Below, one piece after another: positions 47,634 through 57,035 of a stretch of DNA of 64,000 nt (position 1 is its first letter; each line of letters opens with the position of its first letter). Below the pieces are notes generated by a model. The model was given only the letters and a program-made list of their open reading frames with translations. It made no database searches and was not told where the DNA came from. A program made the position numbers and the translations under genes. This stretch comes from Prochlorococcus sp. AG-459-N19 (GTDB lineage Bacteria; Cyanobacteriota; Cyanobacteriia; PCC-6307; Cyanobiaceae): assembly GCA_003209375.1 (NCBI GenBank), contig QCRF01000004.1, positions 1-64,000 on the forward strand. The letters run 5' to 3'.

Positions 47634-47936
47634 CTACCAACTTGATTTAACTACCCCAGGAAGTTCACCATTATGAGCTCTTTGCCTTAACTGATTCCTG
47701 CAAAGACCAAAATCTCTATATACCCCTCTAGGTTTACCAGTTGCCCAACATCTATTTCTTACTCTATTTGGTGCAGAGTTTCTTGGCAGACCTTGAATCT
47801 TTCTATGAATTTCTAACCTTTCCATTGGATCCTTTGCGGCATTAAATTCATCTAATAATGATTTCCTTTTTGCAGCATATTTCTTAACAAGTTTTTTGCG
47901 TTTAACTTCTCTAGCAATCATGGACTTTTTGGCCAT
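47634..47936 (-). CDS. rpsN: 30S ribosomal protein S14
   Basis: A 100-residue basic protein, [20 protein letters not shown] at the N-terminus and [20 protein letters not shown] near the C-terminus. It is the long, zinc-free S14 type (no CxxC pairs). It binds 16S rRNA in the head of the small subunit. It stands between rseP and pnp on the same strand, with 63 and 185 bases of spacer. Confidence 0.96.
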   Translation of the reverse strand: MAKKSMIAREVKRKKLVKKYAAKRKSLLDEFNAAKDPMERLEIHRKIQGLPRNSAPNRVRNRCWATGKPRGVYRDFGLCRNQLRQRAHNGELPGVVKSSW

Positions 47937-47999
47937 TTAATATAATCTAAAAAACTATATAGTATCCTAACAGCTCGGAGAACATTTTTTAAAATTTAT

Positions 48000-49079
48000 T
48001 TATTGGTTTAATAATCTTTGTACAATTAATAATTGACTAGTATCTCTGATAATAAGCAAAATGCTTAATCCAACTAAAAGAAAGAAACTGGACTGAGTAA
48101 CAACCATTTGTATCTTTACTGGTACAGGTTTTCCTCTAAACCCTTCAATTAAAGTGAAAACAAGTTGTCCTCCATCTAATAATGGTAAAGGTAATGAATT
48201 AAGTACTGCTAAATTAATAGAAATTAAAGCTGCAAATAATAATATCCCTGTGCTTCCCTGTTGTGATAGTTGAGCTCCAATTTCAACGATTTTGACTGGC
48301 CCACTTAATTGTTGAGCTGTTGAGGAAAAATTTGTTATCAGTCCTTTATAGCCTTGGATTGTTTTAACTAAAAGTGAAGAAAACTCATTATTGGTATATT
48401 TAAAAAGTTCGAAAACGTTTTTTGTCTTTTTAGTTTCTTTCCTTATATTTGGTTGTAATTGAGCACCTATTGTTCCTTTGCCATCAACATTCTTTGGTAT
48501 CAAAGTTAAATCTTTGAAAATCCCATCTCTTTCGATTTTTATTAAAATTGGTACATCTGATGAATTTTGAATTTCTTTTACTAAAGTAGAAACAGCTTGA
48601 TCACCAATACCTAAAGTACTAGTTTCAATTTCTAATATTTTGTCTCCAGGTTTTAAGCCTGCAAGAGAAGCAGCCTTCTCAGGTTGAGTAGCCAAAACTA
48701 AAATCCCTGGTTCTGGATCAAATGGAATCCCAACAGTAGTTATATTTAAAATTAAGATTGTGTAAGCAAGTATCAAGTTAGCGATTACCCCAGCTGAGAT
48801 AACAATAACTCTTTGAATTATTGGCCTATTTTTTAAAAGATTTGGATCTTTAGGGTCAATATTATTTAGTTCTTCATCAGGAAAGGATACAAAGCCTCCT
48901 AGAGGAAAGGCTCTGAATGAATAAGTGATATCTTTAATTTTTTTTTGAATAATTGAGGGCCCAAAGCCAATTGAAAATCCATCAACATAAATACCTTGTA
49001 AAATTGCTGCAAGAAAATGACCCATCTCATGAAAGAATATGAGAAATCCAAGTACTGTTATTGAAGTTAAAACATTCAT
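48000..49079 (-). CDS. rseP: Site-2 protease RseP/MmpL-type
   Basis: A 359-residue intramembrane metalloprotease. The zinc motif HEMGH (FHEMGHFLAAI, residue 17) lies in the first membrane helix, a PDZ domain spans about 120-205 (LATQPEKAASLAGLKPGDKIL), and the LDG motif PLPLLDGGQLVF near residue 300 supplies the third metal ligand. It cleaves membrane-anchored substrates such as anti-sigma factors. It starts nine bases after the serS stop, forming a serS-rseP pair. Confidence 0.92.
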   Translation of the reverse strand: MNVLTSITVLGFLIFFHEMGHFLAAILQGIYVDGFSIGFGPSIIQKKIKDITYSFRAFPLGGFVSFPDEELNNIDPKDPNLLKNRPIIQRVIVISAGVIANLILAYTILILNITTVGIPFDPEPGILVLATQPEKAASLAGLKPGDKILEIETSTLGIGDQAVSTLVKEIQNSSDVPILIKIERDGIFKDLTLIPKNVDGKGTIGAQLQPNIRKETKKTKNVFELFKYTNNEFSSLLVKTIQGYKGLITNFSSTAQQLSGPVKIVEIGAQLSQQGSTGILLFAALISINLAVLNSLPLPLLDGGQLVFTLIEGFRGKPVPVKIQMVVTQSSFFLLVGLSILLIIRDTSQLLIVQRLLNQ

Positions 49080-49088
49080 TATTTTATA

Positions 49089-50366
49089 TTAAGCAGTTTT
49101 TAAAAAATTTGATCCAAAATATGGAACAAGAGCATCTGGAATCTTAACGCTACCATCTGATTGTTGGCCATTTTCAAGGATAGCGGCCATTGTTCTTCCA
49201 ATAGCTAGACCACTGCCATTTAAGGTATGTATGTATATATTTTTTTTATCAATTTTTGACCTTATTGATGATCTACGTGCTTGAAAGTCTAGACAATTAC
49301 TGCAACTTGAAATTTCTCTATAACATTTACTACTGGGAAGCCAGACTTCAAGATCAAAAGTTCTACTTGAAGAAAAGCCTAAGTCTCCAGTACAAATATC
49401 TACTAATCTGTACGGTAAGTTGAGCTCTTTTAAAATGCTTTCTGCATCAGAAGTAATCTTTTTATGAGCTTCTAAAGATTTACTTGGATCACAAAACCAA
49501 TAGAGCTCAACCTTATTAAATTGATGAAGCCTTATTAAACCTTTAGTATCCCTTCCATAACTTCCAGCTTCTCTTCGAAAACATGGACTATATGCAACAT
49601 ACTTAATAGGTAATTTCTTTGGATCAATAATCTCGTTTCTATGAAAAGCAGTTAGTGGAACTTCAGCCGTTGGAGAAAGCCATAAATCGTCATTAGAACA
49701 TTTAAAACTTTCATTTGAAAATTTAGGCAATTGTCCAGATCCTCTAAGACTTTCTGAATTTACTAAAACTGGAGGCATTAACTCTAAATAACCATTTTTA
49801 GTATGCATATCAAGCATGAAATTAATCAATGCCCTCTCTAATCTGGCACCATCACCTATAAGAGTAATAAAGCGACTTTTTGATATTTTTGTTGATTTTG
49901 CAAAATCAAAAATATTGAGACTTTCGCCTATTTCCCAGTGTGATTTAAGATTATCTTTTCTAATAGGATCCCCCCAAGTTTTTATTTGTTTATTATCACT
50001 TTCATCTTTCCCAATAGGCGCATCTTGGCTAGGAAAATTTGGCAAATTATAAATCTCATCATCTACTTGTTTATCAAGTATCCGTTGTTTCTCTTCAAGC
50101 TCAGAAATTTTAATTCTGTATTCGTTTCCCCTTTTCTTTAAATCATCTATATCTGTTGAGTTCTTATTTTGCGATTTCCCAATTACTTGACCTATTAATT
50201 TGCTTAATTTTTTGCTCTCGGATTGCAGAGTGGATAACTCTATATCAATTTCTTTTTTTTTAACAGTTAATTCATGTATATAAGATATCTCATAAACTTT
50301 TCCTCTTAAGGATAAATTTTCTTCAACAAATGTTGGATTTTCTCTTATTAATTTTTGATCTAACAC
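49089..50366 (-). CDS. serS: Seryl-tRNA synthetase
   Basis: A 425-residue class II synthetase, GTG start. The N-terminal coiled-coil arm for tRNA binding (residues 30-105), motif 2 [21 protein letters not shown], the [15 protein letters not shown] block and motif 3 [17 protein letters not shown] are all present. It charges tRNA-Ser and tRNA-Sec. It is followed by rseP and preceded, after a 122-base gap, by the ycf46-like gene on the same strand. Confidence 0.96.
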   Translation of the reverse strand: MLDQKLIRENPTFVEENLSLRGKVYEISYIHELTVKKKEIDIELSTLQSESKKLSKLIGQVIGKSQNKNSTDIDDLKKRGNEYRIKISELEEKQRILDKQVDDEIYNLPNFPSQDAPIGKDESDNKQIKTWGDPIRKDNLKSHWEIGESLNIFDFAKSTKISKSRFITLIGDGARLERALINFMLDMHTKNGYLELMPPVLVNSESLRGSGQLPKFSNESFKCSNDDLWLSPTAEVPLTAFHRNEIIDPKKLPIKYVAYSPCFRREAGSYGRDTKGLIRLHQFNKVELYWFCDPSKSLEAHKKITSDAESILKELNLPYRLVDICTGDLGFSSSRTFDLEVWLPSSKCYREISSCSNCLDFQARRSSIRSKIDKKNIYIHTLNGSGLAIGRTMAAILENGQQSDGSVKIPDALVPYFGSNFLKTA

Positions 50367-50488
50367 TCTTTTTTTTTTATACCTTAATCAAGATAGTTAA
50401 TCTCAATTCATAATTTGGGATTTTTGATAAAAAATTAACTTAATTAATGATTTCTTACCTATTTAATGTTTTTAAAATTAAATTTTAG

Positions 50489-51955
50489 TTACGATGCAGA
50501 TCGAGCTCGCCCTGTAGATGACCAATTTTTTAGTAAATCAATTTGCTCTTTGGCTGTTCTAGATAAAGGAATTAATTCAGAAACTGCCTTTATTAGATCT
50601 TTTTCCATCAGCTCTCTATCTTCAGAAAATGAAATGTGCATTCCCTCTATAACAGCTTGTTCAAGTTCTGCACCCGAGAATCCATCTGTTCTATCAATGA
50701 TAGTAGAGAGAGGGAAACTGTAATTTGGTCTTCTTTTTCTCAAGTGCAAATCCAGAATACTTAATCTTTCTTCAGAATTTGGTAAATCAAGAAAAAATAT
50801 CTCATCAAACCTCCCTTTCCTTAATAATTCAGCAGGAAGCTTATCTATAGCATTAGCGGTAGCAATAACGAATACAGAGGATTCTTTTTCAGCCATCCAA
50901 GTTAGCAAACTTGCCAAAACCCTCTGACTTGTACCTCCATCACTTCTAGCATCGCCACCAAAGCCTTTATCAATTTCATCGATCCAAAGGATACAAGGAG
51001 ACATAGCCTCAGCTCTTAATATTGCTTCTCTTGTTCTTGCCTCGCTTGAACCAACAAGGCTAGAAAATAGTCTTCCTACATCTAATTTAAGTAGAGGCAT
51101 CGACCAACTCCTAGAAATTGATTTTGCGGTAAGCGATTTCCCTGTTCCTTGCGCTCCAACGAGTAAGACTCCTTTGGGAATAGGTAATCCATAGTCTCTA
51201 GCTTCTTTAGAAAAGGCCCTGTATCTTTGATTAAGCCAAACTTTTAGAACGTTTAACCCCCCAATATCATCTTGACTTGATTTGGCATCGAAAAATTCTA
51301 AAATTTCACTTCTCGCGATAACTTGTTTTTTTTCTTCAAGAATATCCTTAATATCTTCTTTACTTATTTTTCCTCTTTGAGCAAGTGCCTTTGCAGTGAC
51401 TTGCTTTACTTTTATTTCGGTTAGTCCACTTGAAGCCATAGAAAGTTCGTTTAAGTCTTGTTCTTCAAGATTTGAATTGGTATTGGTCGCAATTTTTTTT
51501 ATTAGATTTTTTAATTCTTTTTGATCAGGTAAAGGTAAATTTAAAATTGTCATTAATTCATCCAACTCCTCTGATGATGGAAATAAATGAGAACTAATAA
51601 TTAAATTATGACTAGTTTTCTTAAGCGAAGAAGATAGTTCTTTAATAGTTCTATTAATAGATGGATCATCATAAAATTTATGAAAATCTTTAACTAATAA
51701 AACTGTTGAAACTGTAGTACTTTGTTCTTTAAGCCAATTGAGCACTCCTAACGGATTATTAGAAAATTTACCTTCTTCATTTATTATTCCTTTTATACCG
51801 CTAACACAATCCCAGCAGACTAATCTTTTTATATTTAGTCTTTCACAGGAAAAATTTACTAATTTTTCTAATCTTTCCTCTTCTTTAGTTTTGATCCAAA
51901 TTAATGAGGTTCTTGATTTTATGAGTAATTCTAAATTTCTACACCAAGAATTCAT
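50489..51955 (-). CDS. ycf46: Ycf46-like AAA+ ATPase
   Basis: A 488-residue protein. The N-terminal half lacks an intact Walker A and seems a degenerate ATPase domain. The C-terminal half is a working AAA+ module: Walker A VLLVGAQGTGKSLTAKS, Walker B CILWIDEIDKGFGG, sensor VIATANAIDKLPAELLRKGRFDE (arginine finger region). Ycf46 is conserved in cyanobacteria and in some algal plastids, and a link to CO2 uptake and photosynthetic regulation has been proposed. It starts 15 bases downstream of yidC on the same strand and ends 122 bases before serS. Confidence 0.9.
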   Translation of the reverse strand: MNSWCRNLELLIKSRTSLIWIKTKEEERLEKLVNFSCERLNIKRLVCWDCVSGIKGIINEEGKFSNNPLGVLNWLKEQSTTVSTVLLVKDFHKFYDDPSINRTIKELSSSLKKTSHNLIISSHLFPSSEELDELMTILNLPLPDQKELKNLIKKIATNTNSNLEEQDLNELSMASSGLTEIKVKQVTAKALAQRGKISKEDIKDILEEKKQVIARSEILEFFDAKSSQDDIGGLNVLKVWLNQRYRAFSKEARDYGLPIPKGVLLVGAQGTGKSLTAKSISRSWSMPLLKLDVGRLFSSLVGSSEARTREAILRAEAMSPCILWIDEIDKGFGGDARSDGGTSQRVLASLLTWMAEKESSVFVIATANAIDKLPAELLRKGRFDEIFFLDLPNSEERLSILDLHLRKRRPNYSFPLSTIIDRTDGFSGAELEQAVIEGMHISFSEDRELMEKDLIKAVSELIPLSRTAKEQIDLLKNWSSTGRARSAS

Positions 51956-51970
51956 TATTTAAGATTCAGA

Positions 51971-53113
51971 CTATTTTTTGCTGTTAGGTTCGAAAGGTAA
52001 TCTTTTATCAGAGATAGTTGAAGCAGAAGTTGTTATTACTTCATTTTTAGCCAACAATTGCTGATCCAAAATTTTCTGTAAATTCTCAGGGAGAGCTTCT
52101 TTATTAAGCAGAAAAGTCTGAAATGCTTGGAAAATATTAGCAACAACCATGTATAGCAAAACACCTGCTGGGAGAGGGAAAAACAGAAACATTCCAGTTA
52201 TCATAACTGGTGTAATTTTGTTTGCTGTTGATTGCTGTGGATTCGCCGGCATCCCTTGACTAGATAAAACTTGGGAAAGTAGTAGGGTTAATCCAAAGGC
52301 TCCTACTAATGCAGCAATATCCCAATTAATTACCCCATCTACATAAAAACCAACTTGGCCAAGAGCTTTAATAAATAAAAAACCACTTTTGGCAGCTAGA
52401 CCAGGGATTTTTGCCTCGATTGTTGCATCTCCTGGTTTAATTGCAGTGACTGTTCCGTCCTGGGTAACTTTAAGATTTTCGGATCCTTTAGAAACTGTCC
52501 AAGTGGGGAGAAATTTTGATCCGTTGTCGTATTTAGATAAAACTTCCGAATAACTATTACCATTTGTTGTTTGTAAATTTATTTTTATAGATTCTTCTGT
52601 TCCTAATTTTGTTCCATTAGGGATTGTGGCTACCACAGGGAAATGTGATTTTTCCGTTATAAATATAGAGTGTCTTGGGGATTTGTAAGGTTTTGGATCA
52701 ATGGCTGCAACTTGATCCTGTGGAACGACTTTGAGATTTATGTTGTAAGGGACATCAGCAAATGGAGATCCTCTTAGGGTTGCAAACAATGCAAAAAGCA
52801 CAGGCATTTGTACAATCAAGGGAAGACAACCCGCCAGGGGACTCCCAAACTCATTCATTAATTTTCCAAGTTCTTCTTGCTGCTTTTTTGGATCACCTGA
52901 AAACTTAGATTTTATTTCTGCTTGCTTTTTTTGCATTACAGGTTGGGCAATCTTCATTCTCCTAGCGCTCCTAATGGAACCAGCGCTAAGAGGGAAAAGA
53001 GCAATTCTAATTACTACTGTCAATGCAACAATAGCTAAACCATAACTAGGAACTAAACCGTAGAAAAAATCTAGAATCGGGATAAGTAGTTTTTCAGAAA
53101 TGAACCCTATCAC
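51971..53113 (-). CDS. yidC: Membrane protein insertase YidC/Alb3/Oxa1 with lumenal insert
   Basis: A 380-residue YidC, GTG start. Conserved parts: first core helix (residues 23-45, [21 protein letters not shown], with the groove Arg), cytoplasmic hairpin 46-95, helix 2 ([20 protein letters not shown]), and later helices ending with [19 protein letters not shown]. Between helix 2 and the next helix there is an insert of about 130 residues (121-255) on the extracytoplasmic side. Its part [20 protein letters not shown] and [12 protein letters not shown] looks like a bacterial Ig-like (BIG2) domain. It inserts membrane proteins, including photosynthetic ones, into the membranes. It stands in the rpmH-rnpA-PH-yidC cluster. 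Confidence 0.93.
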   Translation of the reverse strand: MIGFISEKLLIPILDFFYGLVPSYGLAIVALTVVIRIALFPLSAGSIRSARRMKIAQPVMQKKQAEIKSKFSGDPKKQQEELGKLMNEFGSPLAGCLPLIVQMPVLFALFATLRGSPFADVPYNINLKVVPQDQVAAIDPKPYKSPRHSIFITEKSHFPVVATIPNGTKLGTEESIKINLQTTNGNSYSEVLSKYDNGSKFLPTWTVSKGSENLKVTQDGTVTAIKPGDATIEAKIPGLAAKSGFLFIKALGQVGFYVDGVINWDIAALVGAFGLTLLLSQVLSSQGMPANPQQSTANKITPVMITGMFLFFPLPAGVLLYMVVANIFQAFQTFLLNKEALPENLQKILDQQLLAKNEVITTSASTISDKRLPFEPNSKK

Positions 53114-53185
53114 GATATTAAAGAGAGTGAAATTTTACTAGACATTTTATTTTACAGGAAAAAAAGGATTTTGTAATTAATTTAT

Positions 53186-53599
53186 TTAGGATTTAGTAGC
53201 AAATCCTTCTACCTCGTTGAGATTTGGGATTTGTGATCTTTTTTTTAAATTTTCCTCAATAAATTTTTGCTTTTCTCTGAATAAAGGTAATGATTTCATT
53301 TCAACCTTTGATCCGTCATTAAGGATAAGAACCATATCACCATATGAACCGAAACCTCTCGGAATAGATCTGATTTCTTCAATATTACTTAATGAAACTT
53401 GTGTTTTATTTTTGCCAAACCATCCCCCATCTATTGTAATTCTTTTGTTAGTAATTTTATACCTTAACCACAATGCTCTAACAATTGCGGCAAAGGTAAA
53501 TGGCAAACCAAGAATAGTTATCCCCGCAAAAAGATTTATTATTAAATCACTTTTAGCAGGGCCACCTTCATAAAAGGTTTCTTCATTTATGTTAATCAT
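53186..53599 (-). CDS. Bacterial PH-domain membrane protein
   Basis: A 137-residue protein with two close hydrophobic segments (about residues 18-46) followed by a YdbT/bPH2-type domain: RYKITNKRITIDGGWFGKNK, VSLSNIEEIRSIPRGFGSYG and DMVLILNDGSKVEMKSL. The function in this position is not established. Its ATG overlaps the rnpA stop by four bases (ATGA), and it ends 73 bases before yidC. Its place between rnpA and yidC suggests a role linked to membrane biogenesis. Confidence 0.85.
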   Translation of the reverse strand: MININEETFYEGGPAKSDLIINLFAGITILGLPFTFAAIVRALWLRYKITNKRITIDGGWFGKNKTQVSLSNIEEIRSIPRGFGSYGDMVLILNDGSKVEMKSLPLFREKQKFIEENLKKRSQIPNLNEVEGFATKS

Positions 53600-53982
53600 T
53601 TGATTAGACGAGATTTGAACATTAAGTTTTGAAATTCCTCCAAAAGTTTACTTTTATCATTGCAGAAATCTCCAAATTTAAGGTTAACAAGTAACCAACA
53701 AGGTTTGTGGTTATTAATTTTTTGAATGTTAGTTAATAACCAATCTTGAAGAATTCTTTTTAATTTATTTCTTTCTACAGCTTTTTTTGAAACTTTTTTG
53801 CTAATAGCAATTGCAATCCTAAATTTGTTAGAGGGATTTGTTAATTTATGGGATAAAAGTATTTCTGGATTTGATCTTGCAACTTTAAATGTCATTAATT
53901 TACCATGGTAAATTGTGGAATTTCTATGAATATAATTAAAAGTCCTATGACCTTTTAAACGCATATCCTTAGGTAAGGCCAT
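53596..53982 (-). CDS. rnpA: Ribonuclease P protein component
   Basis: A 128-residue basic protein of the RnpA family with the RNR-type motif SKKVSKKAVERNKLKRILQDW (residues about 73-93, broken here to quote only part). The N-terminus MALPKDMRLKGHRTFNYIHR is typical. With the rnpB RNA (not in the window) it processes tRNA 5' ends. It overlaps the next gene by four bases and starts 11 bases after rpmH. Confidence 0.92.
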   Translation of the reverse strand: MALPKDMRLKGHRTFNYIHRNSTIYHGKLMTFKVARSNPEILLSHKLTNPSNKFRIAIAISKKVSKKAVERNKLKRILQDWLLTNIQKINNHKPCWLLVNLKFGDFCNDKSKLLEEFQNLMFKSRLIK

Positions 53983-53993
53983 TTAAATTTGAG

Positions 53994-54131
53994 TTATACC
54001 GCTATCCTTTCTCTACCTTTTTGTCTTCTGCTTTTAATAACTCTTCTACCAGTATGCGAACGCATTCTTACTCTAAAACCAGATACGCGTTTTCTTTTTC
54101 TTGAAGTTCCGCCAAAAGTTCTTTTAGTCAT
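53994..54131 (-). CDS. rpmH: 50S ribosomal protein L34
   Basis: A 45-residue, very basic protein read from the minus strand: [20 protein letters not shown], then [20 protein letters not shown] and the end ERIAV. This is an unmistakable L34. It starts the bacterial rpmH-rnpA-yidC run. Only 11 bases separate it from rnpA. Confidence 0.96.
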
Positions 54132-54161
54132 TTGTTTAATTATCCTTATTTAATTTATCAT

Positions 54162-54740
54162 TTAATCGATCACTATAGTCCAGCTTCCTAAATAACTTGA
54201 AAATGATTTCCCTTTAGGTTGCCCATACGAATGAAATTGAAATAAACCTGATTTTCTTGGATTAAAAACTTTCAAGACAATTGCATAACTATCTTTATTA
54301 GAGGGAATTGGGCTGTAGGGGTAAATATCTAATGAACGTAGGCCTGATTCATCAGTATTGATTTCGATATCAGCTGCAATTTCTTCTAAACATTTTGTTC
54401 TACTCTCAAAACCGCCTATTTTTACTTTGCAAAAACTAATTTTTTCGTTTTTCAAAGTGGAATTAAAGGTTTTGGGAATTGCTAATTTAATTTTTAAGAG
54501 ATCTGTTCTTCTGTCAGATGGCCTCAAGAAAAAATAAATTGTATTTCTAAACTTCCTTTTATTTTCTTTTTGAAACCACTTTAATCGTCTATAATTAGAA
54601 TCTTGATCCCATTGAAATTCTAAAGCTGCTTTAGCATTTTGGATATTATCAAAAAAAGGAGTTGCAACTAAAATTGTGGGAATAATAAAAAATCTTAAAA
54701 TTTTAAGATTTAAAGTAATTTTCTTTGGAATTTTTAACAT
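54162..54740 (-). CDS. DUF2808 family exported protein
   Basis: A 192-residue protein with a signal-type start (basic residues then a hydrophobic stretch near 14-27). The domain has FQWDQDSNYRRLKWFQKENK, TIYFFLRPSDRRTDLLKIKL, AIPKTFNSTL and GLRSLDIYPYSPIPSNKDSY, characteristic of cyanobacterial DUF2808. Function unknown; probably periplasmic or lumenal. It lies upstream of rpmH with 30 bases between, which might let it share its transcript. Confidence 0.8.
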   Translation of the reverse strand: MLKIPKKITLNLKILRFFIIPTILVATPFFDNIQNAKAALEFQWDQDSNYRRLKWFQKENKRKFRNTIYFFLRPSDRRTDLLKIKLAIPKTFNSTLKNEKISFCKVKIGGFESRTKCLEEIAADIEINTDESGLRSLDIYPYSPIPSNKDSYAIVLKVFNPRKSGLFQFHSYGQPKGKSFSSYLGSWTIVID

Positions 54741-54813
54741 TGAGAGATTAGGATTTTTTAATAATTGAGTTCGTGCTATAAAATTTTAAGCGGAAGAATT
54801 TATATCAGTAAGG

Positions 54814-55185
54814 TTAACATCTATCTGTCCTTAATTTTGCAGCGCCTCTCAAATAAGGATGCATTATTGGCTTATTGGGTGGCAATAAAACTTGGGCCAT
54901 TATCCTTACACAAAAATCAACATCATTAGATACGTACATTTGTTGGCAGTCTAAAAAAGCTACTGAATCAAGTCCATTTAATTTCCTTGCAACTGAAGCG
55001 GGGAAACATGCATCTAAATCTTTTGTTGTGGTGAATATGATGGATAATATGTTCGTTTTAATCAAATTGTTGCGTGAAATCAATTCATTAATTAATTCCA
55101 CTACGGAAACTTCTATTTCCTTAACAGAATTCCCAGATGCTGTTGTAGCTCCACGAATAAATGTAATTTTATGATCATCTTTCAT
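54814..55185 (-). CDS. aroH: Chorismate mutase, AroH class
   Basis: A 123-residue trimeric-type (Bacillus AroH) chorismate mutase. Visible: FIRGATTASGNS with the active-site Arg, ELINELISRNN, SIIFTTTKDLDACFPASVAR and MQVLLPPNKPIMHPYLRGAAKLR-like C-terminus. It rearranges chorismate to prephenate for phenylalanine and tyrosine. It is 18 bases downstream of sppA on the same strand. Confidence 0.93.
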   Translation of the reverse strand: MKDDHKITFIRGATTASGNSVKEIEVSVVELINELISRNNLIKTNILSIIFTTTKDLDACFPASVARKLNGLDSVAFLDCQQMYVSNDVDFCVRIMAQVLLPPNKPIMHPYLRGAAKLRTDRC

Positions 55186-55203
55186 TTTTTTAGAAATATC
55201 GAG

Positions 55204-56013
55204 TTAAGGCTTATATAACCAAAGTACTTTATTTGATGAGTCAAACTCAAAAAAGATATTGTTAATAATTTTCTCAATCATCCTACTTCCGGGAATTAGT
55301 CCAAGTATTTTTTTCTTTTTTTTCCCAAACGTTAAGGGCTGGATTTTAGGATCAATATTAACCATTTCTGCAGCTAGTTCCCTTGCAACAAATTCATCTC
55401 CAACTTCATCAACTAGTCCTAATTCTTTAGCTTGCGTACCAGTGAAAATTCTTCCATCGGCAAATTTCCTTACTTCTTCAACAGGTAAATTTCTTCCCTC
55501 AGCAACAGCTTCAGTAAATTGTTTATAGCTTTCATCAATAAGGCCTTGAAGCAATCTCCTTCCATCCTCACTTAAAGGTTTATCGGGTGAAAGTATATCT
55601 TTAAATACACCGCTTTTAACAGTTTCGAATTTAATACCAACTTTGTCTAATAATTCAGATAGATTATTTCCTCTTATAATCACACCAATTGAACCTGTAA
55701 TTGTGCCTGGATTCGCAACTATTTTGTCAGATGCAACACCAATGTAAACACCTCCTGATGCTGAGATGTTCCCAAAACTAGCAATGACTTTACAACCTTT
55801 ATCTTTTAGTCTTTTAATGGCAGAGTATATTTCTTGGCTATCACCAACAGTACCGCCTGGCGAATCAATTCTCACGATTAAAGCAGGAAATTCTCTATCC
55901 TCAATTTGTTTAAGAGCTTTAAGGACAGAAACTCTTGTTGAACTTGTAATAGGCTCATCAATTACTATACGAGCCATTCTTTTTTTTGACTTTCGTCTAA
56001 AAGGCCAAATCAT
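55204..56013 (-). CDS. sppA: Signal peptide peptidase SppA (short form)
   Basis: A 269-residue serine protease of the S49 family. It has the Ser in FGNISASGGVYIGVASD and the Lys of the dyad in KFETVKSGVFKD. The hydrophobic N-terminal membrane anchor of longer forms is not obvious (MIWPFRRKSKKR at the start), so it may be peripheral or soluble. It removes remnant signal peptides; in cyanobacteria it also affects antenna acclimation. It is divergent from the EamA gene by 52 bases and is followed by aroH. Confidence 0.9.
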   Translation of the reverse strand: MIWPFRRKSKKRMARIVIDEPITSSTRVSVLKALKQIEDREFPALIVRIDSPGGTVGDSQEIYSAIKRLKDKGCKVIASFGNISASGGVYIGVASDKIVANPGTITGSIGVIIRGNNLSELLDKVGIKFETVKSGVFKDILSPDKPLSEDGRRLLQGLIDESYKQFTEAVAEGRNLPVEEVRKFADGRIFTGTQAKELGLVDEVGDEFVARELAAEMVNIDPKIQPLTFGKKKKKILGLIPGSRMIEKIINNIFFEFDSSNKVLWLYKP

Positions 56014-56065
56014 TCTTTTAAGGTAAATTCATAAAACTACTTTAAAAAGATTATCAGCAGACCTA

Positions 56066-57007
56066 ATGAATTCAATCCTAAATTGGTTTTTAATGATACT
56101 ACCATTTGCACTTTGGGGTACATCAATGGCGGCTATGACCCCCTTAGTATCTAGTGCTGGCCCAGAGTTTGTGGCGTCTTTAAGATTACTACCTGCAGGA
56201 ATTCTTGTTCTAATAACAACATATTTGTTTAAGAGAGATTTAAAAATCTATAGATGCGATTTGAAGTGGTTTTTAATATTTACCATTGTCGATGCCACTT
56301 TCTTTCAATTTTTTCTAACTTATGGTATTGAAAAAACTGGAGCAGGTCTAGGTTCTGTCTTAATTGATTCTCAACCGCTTTTGGTAGCTATCTTAGCGAG
56401 GGCAATTTTTGGAAATCTAATTAATCCAATTGGATGGTTAGGACTACTTTTTGGTTTGGGTGGAATAGTATTTTTGGGAGTCCCACAAGAATTTTTAGGA
56501 AATTTGTGGTTGATGTCTGATGTTTCTATTAATAGTGTCGTTTTTAACTTTGGAGAGCTTTGGATGCTTGCAGCTTCTCTAGCAATGGCATTAGGGACAA
56601 TTTTAATAAGATTTACTTGTACTAAAAGTGATCCAGTTGCAGTTACAGGTTGGCACATGGTTTTAGGGAGTTTGCCCTTAATTATTAAGCACTGCTTACA
56701 ATCAAATTTCAAAATAATTCCAGATTGGTCACTATTTGATTGGGGACTTATGTCATTTTCAAGTATTTTTGGAGGAGCAGTGGCGTATGGATTGTTTTTC
56801 TACTTTGCTAATAATAAAGAAATAACTGGATTTAGTACTCTTGCATTTTTAACTCCAGTATTTGCTCTTCTCAGTGGAGGTGTTTGGTTAAATGAAAGAC
56901 TCACAATTGTGCAGTGGGTAGGAGTTGTGTTTGTTCTTATCTCGGTATTTTTTGTTAGCCAGAGGAAGAGTTTATGGGAAAATAAAATTTCTGATACTAC
57001 TATTTAA
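56066..57007 (+). CDS. EamA/DMT-superfamily transporter
   Basis: A 313-residue protein with ten hydrophobic segments arranged as two EamA repeats. Visible: MILPFALWGTSMAAMTPLVS, the end of the first repeat with SVLIDSQPLLVAILARAIFG, and the second with WMLAASLAMALGTILIRF and LAFLTPVFALLSGGVWLNE. Members carry amino acids, metabolites or nucleotide sugars. The substrate is unknown. The stop lies 29 bases before the next start codon (57036), so the two genes may be co-transcribed. Confidence 0.88.
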   Translation: MNSILNWFLMILPFALWGTSMAAMTPLVSSAGPEFVASLRLLPAGILVLITTYLFKRDLKIYRCDLKWFLIFTIVDATFFQFFLTYGIEKTGAGLGSVLIDSQPLLVAILARAIFGNLINPIGWLGLLFGLGGIVFLGVPQEFLGNLWLMSDVSINSVVFNFGELWMLAASLAMALGTILIRFTCTKSDPVAVTGWHMVLGSLPLIIKHCLQSNFKIIPDWSLFDWGLMSFSSIFGGAVAYGLFFYFANNKEITGFSTLAFLTPVFALLSGGVWLNERLTIVQWVGVVFVLISVFFVSQRKSLWENKISDTTI

Positions 57008-57035
57008 TAAGTGTCTTTTTGTAAAAAGTCTAATA

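Noticed and set aside
56925..57035. Upstream extension of the glycosyltransferase at 57036
   Set aside because: The extra 37 codons lie mostly inside the EamA gene in another frame; the conserved start IVLISTP follows the ATG at 57036.
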